DNA from: Hysterangium stoloniferum
Lineage: Eukaryota; Basidiomycota; Agaricomycetes; Hysterangiales; Hysterangiaceae
Direction of reading: 5' to 3'
DNA: 64,000 nucleotides
NCBI GenBank assembly: GCA_015178975.1
Contig: WHVD01000134.1
Location: 160,845 to 224,844 of the forward strand
The notes below the pieces were generated by a model that searched no databases, was not told where the DNA came from, and saw only the letters and a program-made list of their open reading frames with translations. Within the stretch, counting starts at the first letter, position 1. Every line of letters begins with the position of its first letter. A program made the position numbers and the translations under genes. This document shows positions 11,073 through 20,975 of the stretch, piece after piece.

Positions 11073-12590
11073 TCAGAGTTTCCTGCAGGCTCCTGCTCCG
11101 TGGGTATCCTCGAAGCAGATGCTGCACATGTGGGTGTTGGTGCAGTTGGTGCCCCACCTGCACTGAGATTCAAGTGCCCAGCCGAAACAAAACTGCTTGC
11201 CATCAGGGGCTGTGAGGGCGTGTTTATTTTTGGCTCCTCGTGCGATTGAGGCGGGATTCTTTCCTGATGTAGTACGCTTTGATTGGCAGTCAGCGGGCAG
11301 GTGGCCTTGGACTCCACATCGAAAACAATGTGAGGAGTCCCTGTCAGTGCGCGGTCTCTTTCGTGGAGATCCGGCTGGGGAGGGGGACTCTGCTGGCCAT
11401 GAGCGCTTGGGTGGTGCCATTGAGGTCTGGGACACCTTTGCTGACCGAAGTGCTGTTCGAGTCAATATGATCGTCAGCGCCTCGGGATCTAAACAGCCTA
11501 AGTCATGAGACAGGTTGCGGGCAGCCGCCTCCCGTTGTTGAACATCATAGTCCATGGCAACATCCCAACTATGTGACTTCGCAATCGATGTCACAATCGC
11601 ATGGTGGGCCGCTAACGCATTGGCTCTTTGGACACCACCATGGACTCGAGTGCGGTCAACTGCCGCCATTGCTGCTGCTAACCAGTCGATTATACTGATG
11701 CCCTTCTCATTCTCACGGTCCAGCCCTCTGGCAATGATGCCACCAGATGGTGAAATGATAAACTCCTCTGCTCCTTTCTCTGCTCTTCGCCGCGCCTCGG
11801 AGGTGAGGGAGATGTAAGGAACGTAGTGAAGGTTCTTAAAGGCTTCCTCCACCTTGCATGGGATTGCTGAAAAATAAAAAAAGGAAGGGGGAGTATGAGC
11901 ATGATGATTGTATAGACACCACAGAATCGAAGCTGTCACAATGCACGGCATGCATTCCACAATGCCGTCAAACTGCTGTAGCATATGGCATGCATTCCAC
12001 AATGCCATCGCACTGTCTGTGAACTGCGACATGCCTTCCGCAATGCCATTGGACTGTCTGGACAGTCCACATGTGAAATCATGCAGACCGGCCGTCCATC
12101 TGTGAGATAAGGAAAGGGTGGACTTACGAATCTCTAAAGGGTTGGCCTTAAACCCGGGTATAATCTCAGGAATTGGGGCCTTCCTGTTGGTTCGGGACTC
12201 GCTAGTGGGTGAAGGTATGTTCCTGGCCCGCTGTAGTGCCTCTGGATCGAGGAACAACCTTGTCACAGCCGGGGCTGCTTCAGTTGCACTTCGTCCGTCC
12301 AGGTCACCAGGGCTAGCTTCATTTGATAGACTATGTTTGTGCGCCAATAGCCGGGCTATTTGCGCATCCAGTAGTTCAATCTCGGAAGGTGGTGGGTGTT
12401 GGCCTACCCTCTGTAAATCGCAGTTGGTGCCAGCCCCTTCAGATAGCGGTAATGATGACGGATCCGGCCTTGGATTCGCGTCCGCTGGGGCAGTTTCCAC
12501 TTGTGCCCCTGTGGGAGGTGGGTTCGTCTCACCGTTCAGATTTATACCTAAGTGCGCAAACACCCCTTGTGGCAAGGCTCCAGACGTCAT
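11073..12590 (-). CDS. DIRS gag-like protein with a probable intron
   Basis: 505 codons from ATG (12590). The C-terminal half has a CCHC knuckle (CFRCGVQGHLPADC) followed by a second Cys/His-rich stretch (CRWGTNCTNTHMCSIC). The segment 12127-11867 has a GTAAGT donor and a TTTTTCAG acceptor, is low in family-like residues and contains three tandem ~40-bp repeats; it is very likely a 261-bp intron. Because 261 is a multiple of three and lacks stops, the unspliced frame also stays open (505 aa unspliced, 418 aa spliced). The protein presumably packages the element RNA. Confidence 0.7.
   Translation of the reverse strand: MTSGALPQGVFAHLGINLNGETNPPPTGAQVETAPADANPRPDPSSLPLSEGAGTNCDLQRVGQHPPPSEIELLDAQIARLLAHKHSLSNEASPGDLDGRSATEAAPAVTRLFLDPEALQRARNIPSPTSESRTNRKAPIPEIIPGFKANPLEIRKSTLSLSHRWTAGLHDFTCGLSRQSNGIAEGMSQFTDSAMALWNACHMLQQFDGIVECMPCIVTASILWCLYNHHAHTPPSFFYFSAIPCKVEEAFKNLHYVPYISLTSEARRRAEKGAEEFIISPSGGIIARGLDRENEKGISIIDWLAAAMAAVDRTRVHGGVQRANALAAHHAIVTSIAKSHSWDVAMDYDVQQREAAARNLSHDLGCLDPEALTIILTRTALRSAKVSQTSMAPPKRSWPAESPSPAGSPRKRPRTDRDSSHCFRCGVQGHLPADCQSKRTTSGKNPASIARGAKNKHALTAPDGKQFCFGWALESQCRWGTNCTNTHMCSICFEDTHGAGACRKL
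11949..12070. repeat. Three ~40-bp tandem repeats inside the gag intron
   Basis: The unit begins CATGCATTCCACAATGCC at 11949 and 11989 and has a diverged copy at 12030 (period 40-41 bp). It lies entirely within the predicted intron. Confidence 0.7.
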
Positions 12591-12599
12591 AAGTGCGAA

Positions 12600-13207
12600 G
12601 TGAAATAAAAGGAAGAATTAATGAATGATAATCCGTGAAAGGATGCGAAATTTTAGATACTGTACTGACAAAGATGTCGTAGGAAACAAAAGGCGTGCGA
12701 CTCCTTCATACGCTCGGCTGGACGTTGAGTGCCGAACTACTCCCGGCACGCAGGGATCGTGCGGCACTCGATACTATACTAGGTGTCCAGCCTCCCCAGA
12801 GGCCAGGCACATCCCGCCGGCATACACATCTCTTCCTTATCTATCTATCTCTAAGCCAAATCTTCTTACAGACATTCTAGGCTAGCCCATGTATAGATAG
12901 TATAGTTCCGGTGTACCATAAACGCACTGGCGCTTCGAGCACCTAGATTGAATCTCTCTCTCTTTCATGTATCTAGCGAACCCCACTACCCATATCCGAG
13001 ATTTATCAATTCCGGCCATTTGTATCCTTACACTTCTAACGTTATGCAGCCAATCCACCGCAGTTGGGACCAATCCCGAGTATTCATTTGATTGGCTGGA
13101 TAGCCGCTTGATGACCACATCACGGTGAAGCATCTACATGACATTTTTAGCAGACCGTACAAAGTTCATGCCGGACCGACCCACGACTTCTGTTTACTTC
13201 CTCCCTC
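12600..13207. other. DIRS right flank and SDR promoter region
   Basis: 12600-12890 is probably the non-coding 5' terminal part of the DIRS element; no gene is seen. 13040-13207 resembles the upstream region of the second SDR gene (around 47930-48110), including the match GTTGGGACCAATCC. The duplication therefore included the promoter. Confidence 0.45.
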
Positions 13208-14446
13208 ATGTCTTCCGGAAAGTCCAAAGGAGCAGCCATCGTAACGGGCAGTGGGCAAGGCATTGGGCGCACAATTGCGCTTAAACTTGCTGACGATGGA
13301 TATGACATTGCTTTGAACGATCTTGCATCCAATTTTTCCGCTCTCGAAGGGGTGGCAGAAGAGATTAGAGCGAAAGGCAGAAAGGCTATAGCTATTGTTG
13401 CAGATGTGAGTCAGGAGCAAGATGTTCAAACACTGGTCGATAGGACTGTAGCGGACCTGGGGGACCTTTACGTTGTGAGTTGTTAATAATAACGCAGGGG
13501 TCCATCTGGCCATCCAATGAATGCCTTGATTATATAGATGGTAGCGAATGCCGGAATTGCTACTCCCAACGTTAGCCTCGTTGACAGTATGTCAAGCATC
13601 CTCTAGCTGTAATTCAACATAACTCTGTCCTTCACAGCGTCCCTTCAAACATGGGAGCGCTTTATATCAATTAATTTGACTGGCGTATTCCTCTGTTACA
13701 GAGCAGCAGCGAGACAGATGCTCAAGCAGAAACGTGGCGGGCGTATCATCGGTAAGGCTTCATTACAAACTGCTACCCAAGGATGCTTAAGCTGGGAGCA
13801 GGGGCAAGCTCAGTTTGTGGCAAACAGGGTTAGTCTGAAGGTCGCATGTTCATTTGTACCCTGGACTACAGGTTCTTCAGGGTATCCTTTCAGTTCTGCA
13901 TATTGTACAACCAAGTTCGGTGTCCGAGGATTAACCCAATCCTTGGGTGAGCATATCCATAATGTTTTTCCACAACACTTAACATCTACCATGTCGCCAT
14001 TTTACCAGCGAGTGAATTAGCTAAAGACAATATCACTGTCAATGCTTACGCCCCAGGATATATTGACACCCCACTCCGTAAGCTTGTATTCCTTTTTATA
14101 TAACAATCATAGTGACGGAGAGTCATCAAGTGCTCAATGCAGGGCGGCAAGGCGCTAAGACTGCAGAGGAAGAAAAGCAAGGTATTGAGGCTGTAGCCAA
14201 GATGGTTAGTGCATTTATGTCCCGACGACATGTCGCCTTACTACCCCATGGCAGGCTCGAAACAGCTGTCCCATGGATAGAATAGGCACGCCTGACAATG
14301 TTGCTGCATTGGTATCATACATCGTATCCGACCAGGCCGATTTTATGACAGGTAAGTCCTCTATGTTCAATATTTTCTTCATTAATCCCATTCACCGCTG
14401 AATAGGGCAATCACTCTCCATAAATGGGGGGATGTTCTATGATTAA
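13208..14446 (+). CDS. Short-chain dehydrogenase/reductase (SDR), copy A
   Basis: Eight exons: 13208-13474, 13538-13586, 13638-13751, 13872-13946, 14009-14077, 14113-14204, 14255-14351, 14406-14446. They join in frame to 267 aa. The N-terminal Rossmann motif TGSGQGIG binds NAD(P). NDLA, a VANAG box and the catalytic YCTTK (YxxxK) follow; the C-terminus NGG ends as in classical SDRs (about 250-270 aa). The substrate is unknown; closest in feel to 3-oxoacyl or polyol reductases. The stretch between RIIG and the catalytic Tyr is several residues shorter than usual, so the intron at 13752-13871 may hide a microexon or the active-site loop may be shortened. An inverted paralogue lies at 46686-47920. 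Confidence 0.85.
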
Positions 14447-15122
14447 TGGTTTTCGAGCGCATGTGTGCAGAGATACTTTTGTAACAAGAACGGATACAAT
14501 GTACGCATTTTTTTCTGAGGTAACAGCACCGATGGACATAAAGGCGGCGAGAAATAAATTCCGGAATCTGGATAACGTACGTATGAGTGACGAGGGACTG
14601 ATGACCTACCACCAACGATGGCCTTTTGCTGACACCACCCACCCAGGCTCGGTGACCAATCTCCTCTGGTGCGAAGGACTTAGGTGTATGTTTTAAAATA
14701 CAGACACACGTAATTTACAGTAATGTTAAAATCATGTTGAACCAGACAGATAATAGTAATAGGTCTTAGTAGCAACTTGTAGTTTACCACGCGTAACTGC
14801 ATTCCCCCGGATGGAGATGATGTTCCGTGTCAGATAATTTATATCTCTTATTTCCGAAGCACGTTCTGATCTAAGTGACGTCGTTACGAAGAAATGGTTA
14901 AGTTCTTGATACGCGGTAATATTTCGCCACAAATGCCCTCGCGCCAGCTAAATGGCGATGATATCGTCCTCCAATAACGACGTTCGAAACGCCTCTTATG
15001 ACATTTTCGTAGTATCCACCCCCGCATTCACACCGTCTGATCTGTGTATGAGGAGAGATGAAAGGGAAAAGAGGTATCAATAGAGCTGTTCGCCTAATGC
15101 TGTTACCTACCAATTACCTAAA
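14447..15122. other. Intergenic region
   Basis: The first ~150 bp is similar to the region 3' of the second SDR copy (about 46530-46680), marking the duplication end. The rest has only short frames; no gene seen. Confidence 0.4.
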
Positions 15123-15311
15123 TAAAGATATACGAGTGTAGATAGTTGTTGCTATTATTCTTTACGCTAATTCTTGTATATATAAATGGTACAGGTGGAT
15201 AGAGTTTATCCACTAAGTGGATCGATACATCATAAATTGCATCACCTATTGTATCATATGCGCGGCTCCACTCGTTCCAGTGCCTATACCTTCAACGCTC
15301 GTATCTCAATA
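15123..15311 (-). repeat. Solo copia LTR with TSD
   Basis: 189 bp, similar throughout to the copia LTR at 5065-5258. Flanked by the perfect 5-bp repeat CTAAA (15118-15122 and 15312-15316), so it is a solo LTR. Confidence 0.85.
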
Positions 15312-15896
15312 CTAAAATATGGAGCCTCCTCCCATATTCTTTTTCCCAAGCGGTGATTCAGAAAGGCACGGCTGTGGTTTGACATGTTGATAACTGATTC
15401 ACACATATTAATATGTAACTTACATGCTCAATTGTATAGTCAAGACTGATGTGTAAAGTTCCTTATAATAGTCTTAAACAACCTTTCCCCACATCTTTTC
15501 TAAATAGCTACTATTAGTGCATCTTATAATATTTACAGAGATAACACCTACATATCACAGAAAGCTTCAATGCAAGATGCTCCCCCCATTAGAACATCTA
15601 CATGTCTCCATCCAGACCTCTCCAGTTGGCGCTGCTGGTCTTCAAAGCAGCAGAGAAAGTAGTCGACTTGTATTAAATGTCCGACTCATGTCAAATAGGG
15701 GTGTTTGGCCCTGAAAACACAGAGCTGGTTGCGCACATTCAATATAGTCAACTACTATCCACAGGTAGGATGGCCGTTCAAGCCTCAAACCTGCTGTTGA
15801 TAAGAAAATCTTCTGGACATACATAGATTCAGCTGCCTTGAGTCCACAATGCACTGTTTGAGGATGGAGTGACTGGTTGGTGATAATTCAAAGTGC

Positions 15897-16652
15897 TGTT
15901 AAGAACAGAAAACTGACTGATGTTGGTAGACTGATGGGGACCAAATGGAAGGACTTGGCTTCAGCTTATATGCTGCACCTTCACAAGTTACCATCAGGTG
16001 TCTTTAAATTTTGGGCAGGTGGAAAACTAGTCCTGTCAGATAATCCTCTCAGTAAGTCACTGATTGGAAGCCGAAGGATAAGTTGAGGGTTGGGTTGAAG
16101 GGTTGGAAACCAAGAGTGAGCGAGCACAAGCAGAGGTGGAGAGTGGGATGTTTAGAGTGAAACTATGAGAGTTGTTTTGGAGTGTTCTGAGTTGATATTC
16201 TGATTGCCTTGTAGCTACATTACAGTTGGACTTAAATACTAGTTATCAGTGTCTTGAAATACTAACTAAGGTAAGAGTGGGAATGTCCAATTAGTGACAA
16301 ATAAACTTGACTAGGAGCCAGAAGGTTACAATAAGATCAGAAGCCATGATTAACTGAGAGCGGGATTACGAGAAAATGAAATAGTCCAAAAGCTACAAGT
16401 ATATAGGAGCATATGTGAAACATAGAATAGAATGGATCATCATAAATAAAAAGGGGACATATCAAAGCATAACCAGATGGTACAAGCATAACTTGACAGG
16501 GGCATAAATGGGGTTTGATTGCTGTGTCAGTGTGCCAATGGTTGCCAATATGATGACTTGGCTAATAACTTAAAATGCAGGCAGACAATAGTATCATCAG
16601 GGACCATCGGGTTGTGACAGGGTTGTGACAGGGTTGTGACACAGTCGTAACA
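15897..16652 (-). repeat. Solo LTR of LTR1 family, minus orientation
   Basis: 756 bp, starts TGTTAAGAAC and ends GTCGTAACA. Flanked by the perfect repeat AGTGC (15892-15896, 16653-16657). More diverged than the copies at 265-986 and 39649-40370. Confidence 0.85.
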
Positions 16653-16765
16653 AGTGCCTTTGTTGCATCTACAGCTGTGTCAGCCTTCCCAGAGCTGATA
16701 AGACATTATGCAAAATAGATGTTGACCATAGAGAGTTTGAAAGGGTGACCACCAAAGGCCTTAGA

Positions 16766-18224
16766 TATTAGAATAAAGAAGGGAGGTGGATGTGAGACAC
16801 AAGAAGTGTGAGAGCTCAGACACAGACACAGACACGAACGAGCGAATGCAAATTTCACCAGCGCGCACTACGGACCCACAATGGTACATAACTTGTAACT
16901 ACTGTGCCGAGTCACTAAATCTAACACTCCCACCTGATGAGACACATATCTAAGTAATAACTCCCACCAGACAAAATACTCAAACCCTAAGAATAAATCT
17001 GGGGGGACTAGAAGAAGGAGATGAGGGTGGTGAAGACCTGTATGAATATTGATTAACAATGGTGGAAGATAAAACTTGTTCTGTTTGATGAGCAGTGTTG
17101 GTAGAGGAGGAGGCAAAATATGGTGGCTTTGGAGGACCACTTATAACCCATTCCCTGACTTCTCGGGGCATGTTGTAGACACAAAATGCAGCAATATGAC
17201 CTGGGCGACCACAACGGTGACAGTGACCTTCATTGGTAGGATCACACCAATGAAAACCTTTGTCATCTTCTAAAATAGATGGTGGAGTAGTGTCTGACCT
17301 AGAAAACTGACCAGGTTGTTTTCGAATATTCCCGTGTTTTGGACCAGCTGCATATGCAACATCGATCGGCTCAGATTTGATGGCAATGGCAGAGGAAGCT
17401 GAACCAATGAGAATCCCTTTGGTATCAGAAAGAGAGGGTTCAGATTTGGCAGTGAGAATGGAAGTACGAATGGTGTGGTAGGAAGGGTGAAGGTTCATGA
17501 GGAGGACATCCAATGTTTGACAATCATCGATAACACAACCTAAAGATATGAGGTTCTGGCGAGCACTTTCAATAGCATGGATGTAAATGTCGATGGATTT
17601 AGAAGGATCATGCTCGATATGATAGAAATCCTCACGACATTTGAAACGACGAGCCATTGTAGACCTCTGGAAGCGTTCCCTCACTGCTTTCCAAGCAGCT
17701 AAACCTGAAGTCTGCCCTATAACCAAATACTGCAACTCATCACTAATAGTAGACCAGATGATGGCTGCCATTTGCTTATCTGTTTGCACAGAAGCAGTAG
17801 GAGATGTGGGAGCCACAGTATCATCATCATCTGTAATCCAAAAAGCACCAGCACCTAAAAAGACCATAGACATTGCATCTCTCCATTTGGAATAATTGTC
17901 TTCTGTAAGGAGAGGAACTTTGGCTATGATAGGAGTGAGGAAGTTGGGCAAAGACATGATGCTGGTAGAGTGATGCTACGGGTGGTGGTGAAGTGATAGG
18001 GCTAACAAGAAGAAGTTTGGTTTGAAATTTGGTGTTATTTAGTAAGAGCCGGGGCCCATAACCTATTAGAATAAAGAAGGGAGGTGGATGTGAGACACAA
18101 GAAGTGTGAGAGCTCAGACACAGACACAGACACGAACGAGTGAATGCAAATTTCACCAGCGCGCACTACGGACCCACAATGGTACATAACTTGTAACTAC
18201 TGTGCCGAGTCACTAAATCTAACA
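16766..18224 (-). mobile_element. Gag-only copia element (TR-GAG-like), complete
   Basis: LTRs of 161 bp at 18064-18224 (5') and 16766-16926 (3') differ at one base. The target duplication TTAGA (16761-16765 and 18225-18229) is perfect. The primer-binding site GGTTATGGGCCC follows the 5' LTR, and a purine tract (AGGTGGGAG) directly precedes the 3' LTR. The whole interior is about 1.1 kb and holds one gag ORF; there is no protease, integrase or RT. The element is structurally intact, young and must depend on pol from another copy. Confidence 0.9.
16980..17957 (-). CDS. Gag protein of the gag-only copia element
   Basis: 325 aa, uninterrupted, from ATG at 17957. The N-terminus has the copia gag pattern (LTEDNYSKWRDAM, with a following aromatic/acidic region), the central helical UBN2-like part follows, and the C-terminal zinc knuckle is CHRCGRPGHIAAFC (CCHC). 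It ends 53 bp before the 3' LTR. It would form the particle that packages the element RNA. The intact frame together with near-identical LTRs suggests recent mobility. Confidence 0.85.
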   Translation of the reverse strand: MSLPNFLTPIIAKVPLLTEDNYSKWRDAMSMVFLGAGAFWITDDDDTVAPTSPTASVQTDKQMAAIIWSTISDELQYLVIGQTSGLAAWKAVRERFQRSTMARRFKCREDFYHIEHDPSKSIDIYIHAIESARQNLISLGCVIDDCQTLDVLLMNLHPSYHTIRTSILTAKSEPSLSDTKGILIGSASSAIAIKSEPIDVAYAAGPKHGNIRKQPGQFSRSDTTPPSILEDDKGFHWCDPTNEGHCHRCGRPGHIAAFCVYNMPREVREWVISGPPKPPYFASSSTNTAHQTEQVLSSTIVNQYSYRSSPPSSPSSSPPRFILRV

Positions 18225-18424
18225 TTAGAAAGGTGGGAATCATATTAGAGTGAAGTTTAGAGATATGTAGTAGCAAAGCCATAGCCAGTAGGAACTGAAA
18301 TATGTTTGGCAGAATAGCCAGTATCAAGTAGAGAAAGGATCTCATGCTGGGCAGCAGGGAAAAGGAGATGCATAGTTGGAATTAGGAGAGTCTTAGCTGT
18401 GAGAGTCCTTTGACTTATACTTTA

Positions 18425-18879
18425 GCATAACATGATCACATAACATGTTGAAAAAATATAAACAAGTGCAAACAATCAACATAGTCACATGATTTTCATG
18501 CAAGAGTCTCTCAGCAACAAAAGGTATCCAATGAATCTTCCAAATGAAAATATTCAAATTTTTACCATATATGGAGATTACATGATGACACCATGTTATA
18601 TCAAACTATGCATGATAGAGCATCTTGACAAATATTTTGGTGATTTTTACTATTTTATCTACTGAGGTATAAGGTATATAAGTTGAAACTGCAAAACATT
18701 GGATACACTTTGTGAGTCACTGTAAGTTGAAGCCAAGCTCTACCCATTTTATAGAGTTAGACCTCCTAACTAGTGCAATCTCTATTATCAGCCCTCTGAG
18801 ATAGAGCCCCCTCTTAACCCCTTGCTTAGATCTTAATACAGGGCCTGCCAGCCTTCAATGATGGGGATTGGATGCAGGT
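18425..18879. repeat. TE-derived DNA with partial LTR3
   Basis: About 18700-18836 matches the 3' part of the LTR3 family, ending near GATCTTAATACA. The rest is AT-rich with no recognisable gene. Confidence 0.5.
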
Positions 18880-19640
18880 TGTTAGGATCCTCACCCTTTT
18901 GGGCCCCCACAATTCTTACCTTGATAACCTTTCCAGGATCCCAACATCAGTGCCTTGGGATCCAGAGCCACCCTCTCAGGATCCCGATACTTGGTTTATG
19001 TTGTTATCCCCCTCTTTCAGCCCCTGCCACTTGTTCATACCTTTGTAACCCTCTAGCACCCTGACATTGGAGCCCCCAGAACATGGTACCACCACCTCAG
19101 CATCCCAAAACCTGTTTTGTTGTAGAATACCCCTTTAAGCATTCCATTCCATCTCCATTATGATACTCTCCCTTCATCTGTTCTATGTATAAATGTTATT
19201 TGCCACCTCACTCCTTTTCAGAATACTTTCCTATGTTGTATTTAGTTTCATTTGGATCCCCATTCCTTGGACCTCCAACTCTCCATTATACCTTTGTATA
19301 AAGTTCCTACCATGTATGCTACAGTTCTTTAGTTTGAAACTCAACCTAGATTACCCCTCTTGTTTAAGTCCTCTTATATTTCTCTTAATACTCCTTACTC
19401 TACAACTCTTAGTATTTTTGGACCTCCAGTCAATTGAGCTAAGTGTTGTTTTATCTCTATTGTACTATCTGCTCTGTTTGAAATATCAGAGCACCCTAAC
19501 AGTTCATGTGAGGGTGCAATACATATGTTGAAGCCAAGCTCCACTTTGCCTTATAAAATTGGACCTCCCAATTAGTACAATTCACTATTTTTGGACCTCC
19601 AAAATCATCCTCTTTTGCCCCCCTTGCTTAGATCTTAACA
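18880..19640 (+). repeat. Solo LTR of LTR3 family with TSD
   Basis: 761 bp from TGTTAGGATCC to GATCTTAACA, flanked by CAGGT on both sides (18875-18879, 19641-19645). Oriented + by the conserved block at about 19505-19550 that LTR1 and LTR2 also carry. Confidence 0.85.
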
Positions 19641-20975
19641 CAGGTAATCATCAGAATAAATGGAGTCCAGATCCTTTTATTTTCTACTCTTGGAATGAGT
19701 GTGATATTCCTGGATCAGAAAAAACTGAATATCAGGTATGCATTAAATTTCAAAATCTAATATACAGTAGATTAATGCTCATATATTCATGTAGCATGGG
19801 CAAAAATTTAGTGAGGGCAGTGAGCTAGATACTCAATAATCTCATATTTCCTCTTTAAATAGACCAAAACTGCAACCAGCTCAGAAGTGCAAAGCAAAGG
19901 GAATGTGTGAGAAAGCTTTGTTTGAGAAGCAGCCTGAAAGAATACTCAGAAAATGACCCAGGCTGAATTATAAAGAGACTCAAAGGCAATAAATGCTTCA
20001 ATATGAATACAAGACTTTTCTGTATATAATATTCATTTTTAAGAGCATATAACACATTATAGAGCTTTTCACACATAATATTTGACATTTTTTAGAGCCT
20101 CTGTCATCCATAAGTATGTATGTAAAGTTGTTTCAGTGTTGTGGTTGTAAACCTAGAACCTATGTCATTTAGAAGTTATATTTTGTGATTTTAGACTCTA
20201 AATAAGATTTGAGCATTTATATTATTCAAGGAAAGGCCAAAACTAAGGATGCACCAATTAAAGTGGTGCACAAGGTATATTTCACCAGGAAACTGTCCAC
20301 TAAATGTAACATTTCTCATGTTTTGAAGTTCTAATGTCAAATATAATTATATTTTGATAGCTTTCCGACACAAAATTGATGAAGTATCTACTCATTTTGA
20401 AAAAAGAAACATGTCGCGACACCTCGCGCGGCACTTTCCTATAGCCCTAACTTCAGATTCTGAAGCATCTACATCATTCCAACAACTATAATTCAGACTT
20501 GGAAGGTTGTGAAATAGTAGTGTAGCAAGGACGATGCTAATTATATAATTGGAAGCCTCTGTCGGTTCGGTTAAGTTTGCCTGGAGGGACAAGGGGTAAT
20601 TTTATAAACAAATATTTCTGCTGAAGAGCTCCCAATGGAGGCAGTGCTAGTATAATATTTGTGGATGATCTTCAGATTTGAGGATAACAACTTGAAACAA
20701 AGTTGGCGCGAATCAGCAGGAGACTTGAACTTGAACGGTGGGAGGAGTAACTCAGAGTTAGCACACTTCTTTACAAAGAAATAAATGTCCTTCATGCAAA
20801 TGACCAAGTCAGAGTAAGGATCAATCATTAGCGGCAGAAATTATGGCTACAGAAGACCGTAGTGTTAGAGGTACTATTATTACTAGCGAGTAGTAGTAAT
20901 CGGAATCGACTGATATCGATAATTATACGTCACGGGCTTATTACCCCCTTATATAAGTCGCCTTCTGTATAAACA
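19641..20975. other. Intergenic, AT-rich; possible small gene remnant
   Basis: No confirmed gene. An open frame on the minus strand at 20571-20828 (85 codons from ATG) could be coding but has no recognisable domain and no convincing splice partners. Confidence 0.3.

Larger units (their letters stand above)
8231..12590 (-). mobile_element. DIRS-type retrotransposon (coding part)
   Basis: Three regions on the minus strand in the order gag (12590-11073), reverse transcriptase/RNase H (about 11000-9450) and tyrosine recombinase (about 9500-8231). An RT combined with a tyrosine recombinase instead of a DDE integrase defines the DIRS order. Flanking non-coding DNA, about 250 bp on the left and 300 bp on the right, probably includes the termini. 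A short inverted match (GACGTCCAGC-like at about 8090 and 12720) is visible, but terminal repeats could not be established. Several inactivating changes are present (see parts). Confidence 0.85.
15845..18420 (-). pseudogene. Tc1/mariner transposase relic split by two retroelements
   Basis: Minus-strand pieces at about 18420-18230 (helix-turn-helix-like start, EILSLLDTGYSAKHI), 16765-16653 and 15896-15845 align in order with the transposase at 63075 onward (SGKADTAVDAT, then TNQSL...QTVH, then GLKAA). The pieces are separated by the gag-only copia element (16766-18224) and a solo LTR1 (15897-16652), each with its own target duplication. The element was therefore already present, then hit twice. 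Confidence 0.7.

Noticed and set aside
9632-11249. Several + strand frames inside the DIRS element
   Set aside because: They are antisense shadows of the RT and gag regions, with no own motifs.
9500-11317. N-terminal half of the 1028-codon frame that ends in the recombinase
   Set aside because: Between about 10920 and 9592 the real RT is in another frame; the long frame there has no RT motifs and is open by chance.
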